A stretch of DNA of 64,000 nucleotides from Bifidobacterium vespertilionis (lineage in GTDB: Bacteria; Actinomycetota; Actinomycetes; Actinomycetales; Bifidobacteriaceae): positions 43,416-107,415 of the forward strand of contig NZ_RZNZ01000012.1 of assembly GCF_008698145.1 (NCBI RefSeq). The letters run 5' to 3'. The notes under the pieces are model-generated. The model searched no databases and was not told the DNA's origin. It saw only the letters and a list, made by a program, of their open reading frames with translations. Every line of letters begins with the position of its first letter. Within the stretch, counting starts at the first letter, position 1. The translations under genes and the position numbers were made by a program. Of the stretch, positions 8,520 through 15,694 are shown in pieces.

Positions 8520-8625
8520 TCGTCATCCTGAGAGAAGCCCGCTAGGGCGAAGCCGAGGGATCCCTAACTTTCCGCCCTAAGGGTTCTTCGCTGCGCCCTT
8601 CGGCTTGCGTTCGGGCTCAAACTTC
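8520..8625. repeat. MITE-like GTCATCCTGAG element, diverged copy
   Basis: An inverted-repeat element with left arm GTCATCCTGAGAGAAGC and a right arm ending in TTCGCTGCGCCCTTCGG; it belongs to the family seen at nine other places in this window. This copy is degenerate, with GGGATCCC in place of GGATCC. Confidence 0.7.
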
Positions 8626-8643
8626 TTTCCGGAAGGTGGGCTG

Positions 8644-8870
8644 GCGTGTGACCGGGTGTGCGTGACCGGGCGTGTGGTGTGACTGGGCGTGTGACATGGC
8701 GTGTCCATTCCCGGTCACGGGGATTTCAAAATGGCTTTATTCCAACGATTCCGGTACCCCGTGACCGGGCGTGCCCACGCCGTGTCACGCTCCCGGTCAC
8801 GCCGCACGCCGTGTCACGCCCCCGGTCACACGCCGTGTCACACGCCGGGTCACGTCGAATCCCGGAACCG
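8644..8870. repeat. GTGACCGGG array with conserved core, copy 1
   Basis: Left of a core at 8726-8747 the words GTGACCGGG or GTGACTGGG followed by YGTG recur; right of the core the complement CCCGGTCAC recurs. The two sides could pair into a long imperfect hairpin that displays the core TCAAAATGGCTTTATTCC. Directly next to the core the flanks are CCCGGTCACGGGG and CCCCGTGACCGGG, a perfect inverted pair. Confidence 0.8.
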
Positions 8871-8874
8871 GCCT

Positions 8875-9075
8875 GATCTGCCCGGTTCTTGCCCGGTTGG
8901 TGCCCGGTGTGCGCCTGATCTGCCCAGTTCGTGTCCGATCGCGCCGCAAACTGGGCAGATCGGGCCTCTCGCCGCGCAAACTGGGCGGATCCTGCCGTCT
9001 GGAGGCCGAAAACCGGTCGTAGAAGACCGGATCTGCCCAGTTTGCGAATCCAGTGTCCCGATTTGCCCAGTTTGT
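8875..9075. repeat. GATCTGCCCAGTT repeat cluster, copy 1
   Basis: The word GATCTGCCCAGTTTG and its complement occur several times: rightward copies near 8875, 8917, 9030 and 9060, complements near 8948 and 8978. The pairs 8948/8978 and 9030/9060 are 30 bp apart. The word differs from the array A arm (GATCTGCTCATTCTG) at only a few positions, so the two families look related. The same cluster recurs at 63.45-63.65 kb. Confidence 0.75.
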
Positions 9076-9115
9076 GGGTGGGCCACCGCAGATGGCACTT
9101 CATCCTGGGTGTGGC

Positions 9116-9220
9116 TTCATCCTGGGCGCTGAGCCGTGAAGCGCAGTCGAAGGATCATTCATTGCACGTACAGTTAAGGATCCTTCGACTCCGCTGCGCT
9201 TCGCTCAGGATGACGAGGGA
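9116..9220. repeat. MITE-like GTCATCCTGAG element
   Basis: Left arm resembles TCATCCTGGGCGCTGAGC...GAAGGATC; right arm is AAGGATCCTTCGACTCCG through CGCTCAGGATGAC. The central part, with TTGCACG and ACAGTTAAGG, is similar to other copies in this window. Confidence 0.8.
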
Positions 9221-9332
9221 CGGTTGCGCCCACGCTCGGGATGAGGAATGTAGCAACTGAGGATTCAGGGGTACTTTTCGGGCTTTGCGAACACCTATTC
9301 GCATAAATCAGGGTGCCCGGCGGTCTCCTCCG

Positions 9333-10100
9333 TCACTCCCCGAACCGCACGAGCTCTCTGGCCATCATGCAGGTCGTGTCGTCGGTGAGTACGTCATCCA
9401 CCGCGCGATCGTCGAAGAGCGTGTCCACCCACGCCCTGTGCGCGGGATAGTCGGGGGAGCCGGGCAGCGGGCTGTGCGAGTGCGAATCCATGTAGATCCG
9501 CCACGATTCGCGTGTGTAGTGGATCGGATTGGGGAACGATCGGACCACGGGGTCGCGGAAGAATGCGGCCTTTGTGTCGCCGAAGTGCCTGATGCTTCCG
9601 GCCAGCTGGGCGTTGTGCTCGGGACTGTCGTTCTTGAGCGCGGAGTCGAACGATGTGACGTTGTACAGCGAAATGAGCAGATACCGGCCGCCGCGCGCGA
9701 TCCTGCGGCACTCCGCCGCGAACGTGTCCGGCTCGAACCAGTGCAGGGCTTGTGCGACGACGATCACGTCAACGCTGTGCGATGGCAGTGTGGTGTGGGC
9801 GGCCGTGCCGTCGATCACCGTCACGTTCGCCAGGGCACGGGTCTGATCAATCAGCACACCGCGCATGTCCGCGTCGGGCTCGACCGCGAACACCGGCAGC
9901 TCGAGCCCGGCCAGCGGCACCGTGAGTTTGCCCGTGCCGGCGCCGATCTCCGCGATCGTGATGGGGGATGCGGCACTTACCGCACCGGCCGGAAACGTTG
10001 TGCCGATCATGTCCCGGATGCAAGCGATCGCCGCCGCCGGGTACCCGGGCCGTCCCGCCGCGTATGCCTGCGCCTTGCCGTGGAATTTCGTCTGCTCCAT
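9333..10100 (-). CDS. Class I SAM-dependent methyltransferase
   Basis: A 255-residue cytoplasmic methyltransferase. It opens with MEQTKFHGKAQAYAAGRPGYP, the usual N-terminus of a large group of small-molecule methyltransferases, then SAM motif I IAEIGAGTGKLT, the acidic VFAVEPDADM, motif II DVIVVAQALHWFEPD and a partly conserved C-terminal half. The substrate cannot be predicted. The ATG at 10100 is chosen because of that N-terminus; an in-frame ATG nine codons upstream (10127) lies inside a palindrome. The leader has no convincing Shine-Dalgarno sequence. The frame stays open upstream only because it runs into repeat elements, and that extension should not be annotated. Confidence 0.82.
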   Translation of the reverse strand: MEQTKFHGKAQAYAAGRPGYPAAAIACIRDMIGTTFPAGAVSAASPITIAEIGAGTGKLTVPLAGLELPVFAVEPDADMRGVLIDQTRALANVTVIDGTAAHTTLPSHSVDVIVVAQALHWFEPDTFAAECRRIARGGRYLLISLYNVTSFDSALKNDSPEHNAQLAGSIRHFGDTKAAFFRDPVVRSFPNPIHYTRESWRIYMDSHSHSPLPGSPDYPAHRAWVDTLFDDRAVDDVLTDDTTCMMARELVRFGE

Positions 10101-10104
10101 GCCG

Positions 10105-10133
10105 CCCAGTATGACAGGGTTTGTCATACTGGG
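10105..10133. promoter_or_regulatory. Perfect 12-bp inverted repeat in front of the methyltransferase gene
   Basis: CCCAGTATGACA at 10105-10116 and its exact complement at 10122-10133, separated by 5 nt, end five bases before the chosen start codon. In DNA it is a typical operator for a dimeric repressor; in RNA it would be a stable hairpin over the initiation region. Either way it probably controls the methyltransferase. No regulator gene is adjacent. Confidence 0.6.
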
Positions 10134-10140
10134 CGAGCGG

Positions 10141-10306
10141 GGCGAGTCGAAGGATTTATGGCTTCCTGCACTGGTCGGCGTGCCCAGCTGATGCGCAGTG
10201 GCCAAGGATCCTTCGCTGCGCTCAGGATGACAAAAACCTCCCGCTGTCATCCTGAGCACAGCGCGAAGCGCGGAGCCGAAGGATCCTCCGCTGCGCTCAG
10301 GATGAC
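10141..10306. repeat. MITE-like GTCATCCTGAG elements, one and a half copies
   Basis: A unit with a truncated left arm (GAGTCGAAGGATT), a centre resembling CTTCCTGCACTGG...GCGCAGTGGCC and a right arm AAGGATCCTTCGCTGCGCTC ending in AGGATGAC is followed by a second unit made almost only of arms. The same centre recurs in the copies near 12.7, 16.6 and 33.4 kb. Confidence 0.8.
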
Positions 10307-10327
10307 ACAGGAAGATATACGCGAAAT

Positions 10328-10355
10328 CCCCGCGGAACGTTGCCATTCCGCGGGG
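10328..10355 (-). terminator. Hairpin after the tRNA cluster
   Basis: CCCCGCGGAA at 10328-10337 pairs with TTCCGCGGGG at 10346-10355 around an 8-nt loop, 13 bp past the 3' end of the last tRNA gene. On the minus strand it is followed by ATTTCGCG, so the T-run is weak. A terminator for the tRNA operon is the simplest reading. Confidence 0.6.
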
Positions 10356-10368
10356 ATTCCAGTATCTG

Positions 10369-10441
10369 TGGAGCTAAGGGGATTCGAACCCCTGACCCTC
10401 TCCATGCCATGGAGATGCGCTACCAGCTGCGCCATAGCCCC
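10369..10441 (-). tRNA. tRNA-Ala (GGC)
   Basis: A 73-nt cloverleaf on the minus strand with acceptor GGGGCTA pairing TAGCTCC, anticodon stem TCTCC/GGAGA and loop ATGGCAT (anticodon GGC), T-arm AGGGG TTCGAAT CCCCT, and A at position 73. CCA is not encoded. It is the last gene of a four-tRNA cluster. Confidence 0.95.
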
Positions 10442-10457
10442 GTAATTCGCCATTGGG

Positions 10458-10530
10458 TGGGCGATGTAGGAATCGAACCTACGACCCCTTCGGTGTGAAC
10501 GAAGTGCGCTAGCCGCTGCGCCAATCGCCC
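10458..10530 (-). tRNA. tRNA-Val (CAC)
   Basis: A 73-nt cloverleaf with acceptor GGGCGAT/ATCGCCC, anticodon stem CTTCG/CGAAG and loop TTCACAC (anticodon CAC), T-loop TTCGATT, and A73. CCA is not encoded (ACCC follows). It is the third gene of the cluster. Confidence 0.95.
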
Positions 10531-10576
10531 GATCCCTTACGGTATTCAGTTGTAGGCCGGATTGCTCCGACTTGCG

Positions 10577-10648
10577 TGGGCGATACAAGATTCGAACTTG
10601 TGACCCCTTCCGTGTCAGGGAAGTGCGCTACCACTGCGCCAACCGCCC
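10577..10648 (-). tRNA. tRNA-Val (GAC)
   Basis: A 72-nt cloverleaf with acceptor GGGCGGT pairing ATCGCCC (one G-U pair), anticodon stem CTTCC/GGAAG and loop CTGACAC (anticodon GAC), T-loop TTCGAAT, and A73. CCA is not encoded. It is the second gene of the cluster. Confidence 0.95.
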
Positions 10649-10659
10649 GGGTTGTTGCG

Positions 10660-10732
10660 AGCGGACAACGGGACTCGAACCCGCGGTCTCAACCTTGGCA
10701 AGGTTGCGCTTTACCAACTAAGCTATGTCCGC
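10660..10732 (-). tRNA. tRNA-Gly (GCC)
   Basis: A 73-nt cloverleaf with acceptor GCGGACA/TGTCCGC, anticodon stem CAACC/GGTTG and loop TTGCCAA (anticodon GCC), T-loop TTCGAGT, and U73. CCA is not encoded. It is the first gene of the cluster, about 30 bp after the likely promoter. Confidence 0.95.
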
Positions 10733-10761
10733 AGTGCTACCGTGAAAGGCAACAGGTAGAT

Positions 10762-10789
10762 AATTTACACGACTATGCCCCGAATGCAA
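10762..10789 (-). promoter_or_regulatory. Likely promoter of the tRNA cluster
   Basis: On the minus strand TTGCAT (10789-10784) and TAAATT (10767-10762) are separated by 16 nt, and the -10 element lies about 30 bp before the tRNA-Gly gene. The short stretch is AT-rich compared with its surroundings. Confidence 0.55.
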
Positions 10790-10790
10790 A

Positions 10791-10829
10791 ATCCCGGCGT
10801 GTCGCGGTGTCTGCCGCGTACGCCGGGAT
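10791..10829 (-). terminator. Terminator after the 110-residue protein gene
   Basis: ATCCCGGCGT at 10791-10800 pairs perfectly with ACGCCGGGAT at 10820-10829, and an inner stem CGCGG/CCGCG lies in the loop. On the minus strand the stem is followed by TTTTGC. It separates the small gene at 10879 from the tRNA promoter. Confidence 0.7.
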
Positions 10830-10878
10830 TATGCGAAAACCTAGAAAACCCTTGGAATTTGGCCGAAAAGCCGTAGCT

Positions 10879-11211
10879 TCAGCCGCGCTTCTCCACCAGT
10901 TCCTCGGAAGCCTTGTCCAGCGTGGCCATGATCGCGGTCTGCGCGTCCCTCACGTACGCGAAGCCGTTGGCCGCGGCGAACTTGCTCTTCGTGGAGGCTT
11001 CCTCGGAAGCCGCGCGGGTCACGCGGGCGATGGCCACCAGCACATTCGGCAGCTGGGAGTCGGGGACGTCGTTGCCAAGCTCGCCGTAAAAGCGGATGGT
11101 CTCAACGTCGTTCGGGTTGGCGTCGTTGCCGGGAGCAGCCTTGAGCGCCTCGACAATGCCACCGAGATATTGCTTCATCGGATACTTCATTGGAATGCTC
11201 ATGGCTCCCAT
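10879..11211 (-). CDS. Conserved-looking small protein of unknown function
   Basis: 110 residues, soluble and rich in Ala, Glu and Asn, with no signal peptide or membrane span: MKQYLGGIVEALKAAPGND...LPNVLVAIARVTRAASEE...DKASEELVEKRG. The composition suggests a helical cytoplasmic protein. I do not recognise the family. Three in-frame ATGs lie close together (11211, 11202 and 11190) and none has a clear ribosome-binding site, so the exact start is open. Codon use matches the neighbours, a good hairpin terminator follows, and it stands alone between the tRNA cluster and the MFS transporter. Confidence 0.65.
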   Translation of the reverse strand: MGAMSIPMKYPMKQYLGGIVEALKAAPGNDANPNDVETIRFYGELGNDVPDSQLPNVLVAIARVTRAASEEASTKSKFAAANGFAYVRDAQTAIMATLDKASEELVEKRG

Positions 11212-11310
11212 GGTAGCGCTTTCACGCCGTCCCGCCGGAGGAGGGGAGCCCGATTTTACCGTGGGGCAAATCGGTCGTGATCGTCCATGGCCCGCGACGC
11301 GCGCACCCGA

Positions 11311-12552
11311 TCAGCGTCCGCTGCTGCGCTTGCGATCGTCGATCTTCAGCCACAGCACGCTTCCCGCGGCCAGCAGCGCAAAGATCGCCCCGAACGGCCC
11401 GAGCCAGTGCATGCCCACGGTGTCCGTGACCAGGCCGCCCACCGCGGAACCCACCGCGATGCCGATGTTGAACGCCATCGAGTTGAACGACGAGGCAAGG
11501 TTCAGCGAGCCCGGATGCGTTTCGGCCGCCACGTCCATGTACAGGATCTGCGACGGCGTGTTCTGCAGGTACATGAAGAAGCCCAGCACCAGCAGCAGCG
11601 CGCATCCGGCGATGGGGTTCATGACCGCGAACGGCAGCAGCGCCAGCAGCACGGCCTGCACGAGGTAGATGGGCAGCACGCCGATCAGGGGCTTGGTGCC
11701 GCGCCCGCGATCGCCCAGTTTGCCGCTGTACAGGTTGCTCGCCAGACACATCAGGCCGTAGGCGCTCAGCGCGATGCTCACCATGGACGCCGGCATGCCG
11801 ATCTCATCCTGCAGAATCGGCGAAAGATAGGTGTAGAACACGTAGGTGGCCGCCGCGCCGCACACCACGGAGATGATGCCCGCCCAGATGCGCGGTTCGG
11901 TGAAGATGAAGAACTGCGCCAGGAACCGGCTGCGTGGGCCGTAGTGGTTCTTGGGCAGCACCCTGAACATCGCGGCGATCAGCACCACGGTCATCGCCAC
12001 GATCACGTAGAACGCCCATCGCCACCCCAGCGCGTTGGCCACTGCCGTGCCCACCGGCACGCCGAACACCGCGGCCACGGAGAAGCCGGAGAACACCCAC
12101 GCCACGAATTTGGTGCGGTTTTTGGGACTGGCCACGTCGTCCACGAAGGTCATGGACGTGGTGACGGTGGTTCCGGAGATGAGCGCGATGATCACGCGCG
12201 CCACCAGCAGCACCGCGTAGTTCGGCGCGACGGCGCACAGGATGTTGCCCAACAGGAACACCGCCATGAGCGCGGCGATCACATGGAACCGCTCGAACCG
12301 GGAGGCCAGTGCGGCGCCGATCGGCGTGGCCGGCGCGTACACGAAGGCGAACAGGGAGACGAGCCCGCCCGCGGTGGTCAGGGGGATGTTCAGGCCAGTG
12401 GCGATGTCCGGCAGGATGCCCACGATGATGAACTCGCTCATGCCCAGCGCGAAGCTGATCATGATGAGCGTGACCACGGCCGGCGTGAAGAAGCGGTCGT
12501 TACGGGTGGAATTGGCCGGAGCGGCCGGCGTGCTGACCTGTGCGTTGGACAT
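11311..12552 (-). CDS. MFS transporter, DHA1 (AraJ/PbuE-like) drug or metabolite exporter
   Basis: A 413-residue major-facilitator protein with 12 predicted spans. After a polar N-terminus the sequence reads VVTLIMISFALGMSEFIIVGILPDIA, the classic first-span motif of the DHA1 exporter group; the loop-2 region gives ALASRFERF and motif C is near AVFGVPVG. The C-terminal tail is short and basic (KIDDRKRSSGR). The substrate is unknown; drugs, sugars or nucleosides are all known for this group. The start ATG at 12552 is preceded by AGGAAC; the frame stays open further upstream only because it crosses a MITE-like repeat, and that extension (containing HISVGRMILVHNQ) is not part of the protein. Confidence 0.85.
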   Translation of the reverse strand: MSNAQVSTPAAPANSTRNDRFFTPAVVTLIMISFALGMSEFIIVGILPDIATGLNIPLTTAGGLVSLFAFVYAPATPIGAALASRFERFHVIAALMAVFLLGNILCAVAPNYAVLLVARVIIALISGTTVTTSMTFVDDVASPKNRTKFVAWVFSGFSVAAVFGVPVGTAVANALGWRWAFYVIVAMTVVLIAAMFRVLPKNHYGPRSRFLAQFFIFTEPRIWAGIISVVCGAAATYVFYTYLSPILQDEIGMPASMVSIALSAYGLMCLASNLYSGKLGDRGRGTKPLIGVLPIYLVQAVLLALLPFAVMNPIAGCALLLVLGFFMYLQNTPSQILYMDVAAETHPGSLNLASSFNSMAFNIGIAVGSAVGGLVTDTVGMHWLGPFGAIFALLAAGSVLWLKIDDRKRSSGR

Positions 12553-12654
12553 AAGTGTTCCTGTTACGTCAAAGGTTTGATTGTGAACCAGAATCATCCT
12601 ACCCACGCTGATGTGCCGACTGAAATCGGTTTTCGCAGCGTGTCGATGGGGTGT

Positions 12655-12925
12655 CGTCATCCTGAGCGAAGTCGAAGGATCCTTAACTTCCCTCACTGGT
12701 TGGCGCGTTTGGTTGATGCGTAATGGCCAAGGATCCTTCGCTGCGCTCAGGATGACAAAAGCCGCCCGCTGTCATCCTGAGCGGAGCGAAGGATCCTTCG
12801 TCATTTCGCACAAAGTCACAGTGCAGGAGTGTTAAGGATCCTTCGACTCCGCCCTACGGGCTGTGCTCAGGATGACGAGAGCCGCCCGCTGTCATCCTGA
12901 GCGCAGCGAAGGATCCTTAACTTCC
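12655..12925. repeat. MITE-like GTCATCCTGAG elements, about two and a half copies in tandem
   Basis: Two complete units plus an extra arm fill most of the 377-bp gap upstream of the MFS gene. The first has the longest centre (AACTTCCCTCACTGG...TTGATGCGTAATGGCC). The last right arm ends about five bases before the histidine-kinase stop codon, so an element reaches the 3' end of that gene. Confidence 0.85.
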
Positions 12926-12929
12926 TGCA

Positions 12930-13928
12930 TTATTCGTCCCCGCCCGCCAGCGGGATCGTGATGCGCATGGTCGTGCCCGGGCCATTGGTGGGCGCCGCGT
13001 CGATCCAGCCGCCGTATCGCACGGCGATGTCGCGGGCCAGCGCGAGCCCGAGCCCGTAGCCCTGATGGTCTGAGCCGCCGCCGGCCCGTGAGAACCGGTG
13101 GAACAGCCGCTCCGGGTCGTCGCCCAGTCCCGGTCCGTGGTCGCGGATGATCACCACGGCCTGCCCGCGTTCGGCCTTCACGCGCACCTCCACCCGCGAG
13201 CCGGCGGGGGAGTGGGCGATCGCGTTGTCCAGCACGGCCACCACGCAGCGCGTGATGCCGGTCGACCCTCCGGAGACGATCACCGGATCGTCCGCATTGG
13301 GCAGCGAGACGTCCAGCGCCACCTCGTGCCGATCGGCCAGCAGCCGGATCGAATCGGCCGCCGAGGACACGGCCGCGCCCACATCGGTCGGCACGTGCTC
13401 CAGCGCGCTGGTGGCGGCGAGCAGCAGATCGTTGATCACCTCGTTCATGCGCGTCACATCGTCCTTGAGATCGGCGATGGTCGGTTCGATCGGCCGCCCG
13501 GCCTTGAGCCGGTGCTCGAGCAACTCGGTGCGCGCGCCGATCACCGCGAGCGGCGTTTTGAGCTCGTGGCTGGCGTCGGCCACGAAGTTGCGCTGCAGCC
13601 GCATGGCCTCCTCCATCGGCGCGATCTCGCGCTTCGAGAAGAACCATCCCACCACGCCGGTGGCGATGATGATGCACACGCCGAAGATCACGATGAGCAG
13701 CAGCGCCTTGCGACTGTCGATCACCCACGCGCCCTGGACAATGCCGGCCGCGGGATTCATCGTGTCCGGATCGAGCCCGTGCTCGCTGAATTCGTGGCGC
13801 GATCCGATGATCACGCCGGCGATGAGGATCAGCAGGCCCACCGCCGTGATCGCGCTCATGGCGATCACCATGCTCCGGCTGATCGACGTGGCCGCGCGGG
13901 CGGCCGATGGGGACGAGGGTTTCGCCAT
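12930..13928 (-). CDS. Sensor histidine kinase
   Basis: A 332-residue two-span membrane kinase. Hydrophobic segments lie at about 19-41 and 75-97 and enclose a small external loop of about 33 residues, too short for a large sensor domain. A juxtamembrane KREIAPMEEAMRLQ leads into the H-box ASHELKTPLAV (phospho-His 121), then a dimerisation helix with NEVINDLL, the N-box region VLDNAIAHSP, and G-boxes DHGPGLGDD and GYGLGLALAR. It starts 18 bp after the response-regulator stop codon, with GAAAGGATCC as ribosome-binding site, so the two form one operon. The signal sensed is unknown. Confidence 0.9.
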   Translation of the reverse strand: MAKPSSPSAARAATSISRSMVIAMSAITAVGLLILIAGVIIGSRHEFSEHGLDPDTMNPAAGIVQGAWVIDSRKALLLIVIFGVCIIIATGVVGWFFSKREIAPMEEAMRLQRNFVADASHELKTPLAVIGARTELLEHRLKAGRPIEPTIADLKDDVTRMNEVINDLLLAATSALEHVPTDVGAAVSSAADSIRLLADRHEVALDVSLPNADDPVIVSGGSTGITRCVVAVLDNAIAHSPAGSRVEVRVKAERGQAVVIIRDHGPGLGDDPERLFHRFSRAGGGSDHQGYGLGLALARDIAVRYGGWIDAAPTNGPGTTMRITIPLAGGDE

Positions 13929-13946
13929 GCGGGATCCTTTCCGGGT

Positions 13947-14639
13947 CTACTCCTCCGGCGCGCCGATCCGGTATCCGCGCCCGCGGACCGTGATGATCAG
14001 GCCCTTGGTGGTCTTCTGCCGAATATACGACACATACGTGTCGATCGTGCCCAGTACGTCGTCCGGGTGAAAGGCCGCGGCCAGTAGCTCCTGACGGCTG
14101 AAGACGTGCTCCGGGGAGGCGCACAGCACGCGCAGCAGCGCCGATTCGGCGGCCGTGAGCCGGATGCGGGTGCCGTCGAATCGTTCGACCTCCTCCGATT
14201 CGGCCAGGAACGTCCAGTCGCCGATCGCATACGACCGCTGGTTGGCCGTGGAGCCGCGCAGCAGCACGCGCAGACGGGCGTCCAGCTCGGCGAACTGAAA
14301 CGGCTTGGTCACGTAGTCGTTCGCCCCGTCATCCAGCCCGGCCACGATGTCCTCCACGCTGGAGAGGGCGGTGAGCATGAGCACCGGCAGCGACACCCCG
14401 CGGGCGCGCAGCATGCGCACGAGTTCAAGCCCGTCCATATCCGGCAGCCGGCGGTCGATGATGGCCGCGTCGTACGATCCGGTGGCGAGCTCGCTGCGGC
14501 CGGCAGTCCCGTCGGTCACCCAGGTGACGCGGTAGTCGTCGTCCAGCAGTTCCTTGGTGATGGCCCCGAGCCGCTCATCGTCCTCGATCAGCAGGATTTT
14601 CGCCTTGAGCAGCCTCGTGGGGTCGTCGATCGTTTCCAT
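13947..14639 (-). CDS. OmpR/PhoB-family response regulator
   Basis: A 230-residue transcription factor. The receiver domain has the acid pair in ILLIEDDERLG (residues 20-21), the phospho-acceptor Asp 62 in AAIIDRRLPDMDG, Thr 90 and Lys 112 (TKPF). The C-terminal winged helix runs from about 130 and includes LTAAESALLRVLCASP, VFSRQELLAAAFH and YVSYIRQKT...VRGRGYRIG. The start chosen is METIDD; AAGGAG lies upstream at a rather long 11-nt spacing. An alternative ATG at 14696 adds 19 residues without a family match. It is transcribed divergently from the FetAB-like genes, which are therefore candidate targets, as is the MFS gene downstream; both are inferences. Confidence 0.9.
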   Translation of the reverse strand: METIDDPTRLLKAKILLIEDDERLGAITKELLDDDYRVTWVTDGTAGRSELATGSYDAAIIDRRLPDMDGLELVRMLRARGVSLPVLMLTALSSVEDIVAGLDDGANDYVTKPFQFAELDARLRVLLRGSTANQRSYAIGDWTFLAESEEVERFDGTRIRLTAAESALLRVLCASPEHVFSRQELLAAAFHPDDVLGTIDTYVSYIRQKTTKGLIITVRGRGYRIGAPEE

Positions 14640-14770
14640 CCGTATCGTCGCTCCTTGCCATTTCCGCGCCACTGTTTTCCAGCGTCCATCAGACATCCTC
14701 TTTTCTAAGACTATTCTGAGAAACGCGGGGAGGGCCGGTGAACGACCGGCGCCACCGTAGGATGACCGGC

Positions 14771-15694
14771 ATGACCACTACAACCACACCATGTCTGCTT
14801 GAGGCCGAGCGCGTCACATGCGCGGTCCCCCAAGCCGCCTCCGCGGAGCATGCGGCGCCATCGACGTCGCGGCACGCCTCCTTCCGCTGGCCGTGGAAGC
14901 GCGGCGCGGCGCCGAAGTCCGCCGATCAATCCGGTCAATCCGACCAATCCGATCGAATGACCGGATCCGCCCAGTCTGCGTCCGGAACCAAAACCATCTT
15001 CCATGATCTGTCGTTCACCGTTCGTGGTGGCGATGTGGTCGATCTGATCGGCCCGTCCGGATCGGGCAAATCGACCCTGCTGACCACCCTGGCCCAGCTC
15101 AACCCCCACGCCACCGCCACCATGCGCCTCGACGGCACCGACGCCGGGGGCATGACCCCCGAACGCTGGCGCCGGCTGGTCGCCTACCTGCCCCAGCGGC
15201 CCACGCTGATCGGCGAGACCGTGCGCGACGCGATCCTGCTGCCCTTCACCCTCAAGGTCCACCAGAAGGACGATCAGGGCAACCCCGTCAACGAGCCCGC
15301 GCCCGGCGAGGACACGATCCGGCGCACCCTCGACCGCGTTGGCTGCGGGGACATCGAGCTCGACCGCAGCCCGCAGGATCTCTCGGTGGGCCAGCAGGCC
15401 CGCGTGTGCATGCTCAGGACCCTGCTGACCCGCCCGCGCGTGATGCTGGCCGACGAGGTCGACGCCGGCCTGGACGACGAGAACGCGGACAAGGTGGGCG
15501 AGATCCTGGCCTACGCGGCCGGGGAGGGCATGGCGATCATCCGCGTGCGCCACCGGCCGGCCGACGGGCGCGCCACCCGCACGTGGCGGCTCGCGGACGG
15601 CGCACTCACCGAACTGGAGGCGCACGAGGCGCATCGGCACGAGCAGGCCGACCGGGCCGCCATGGACGCCGAAGGGAAAGGAGACCAGCTATGA
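14771..15694 (+). CDS. fetA: ABC transporter ATPase, FetA-like
   Basis: 307-residue ATPase partner of the UPF0014 membrane protein that follows. In E. coli FetAB is reported to export iron and protect against oxidative stress. Visible are Walker A GPSGSGKST (about 94-102), Q-loop YLPQRPTLIGETVRD, a signature LSVGQQARV and Walker B VMLADEVDAGLD; the usual THD switch is replaced by VRHRP. About 50 Ser/Gln/Ala/Trp-rich residues are inserted between the first strand (LEAERVTCAVP) and the HDLSFTVRGGD segment, which E. coli FetA lacks. The start ATG at 14771 is preceded by AGGATGACC; a GTG at 14738 with GGGGAGG is the alternative. Its stop overlaps the fetB start (ATGA). Confidence 0.82.
   Translation: MTTTTTPCLLEAERVTCAVPQAASAEHAAPSTSRHASFRWPWKRGAAPKSADQSGQSDQSDRMTGSAQSASGTKTIFHDLSFTVRGGDVVDLIGPSGSGKSTLLTTLAQLNPHATATMRLDGTDAGGMTPERWRRLVAYLPQRPTLIGETVRDAILLPFTLKVHQKDDQGNPVNEPAPGEDTIRRTLDRVGCGDIELDRSPQDLSVGQQARVCMLRTLLTRPRVMLADEVDAGLDDENADKVGEILAYAAGEGMAIIRVRHRPADGRATRTWRLADGALTELEAHEAHRHEQADRAAMDAEGKGDQL

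Noticed and set aside
10141..10346. N-terminal extension of the methyltransferase and of the MFS protein at 12553-12696, and many short frames with strings like CHPERSEGS or LRMT
   Set aside because: They are translations of MITE-like repeats. The same peptide strings occur at unrelated places on both strands.
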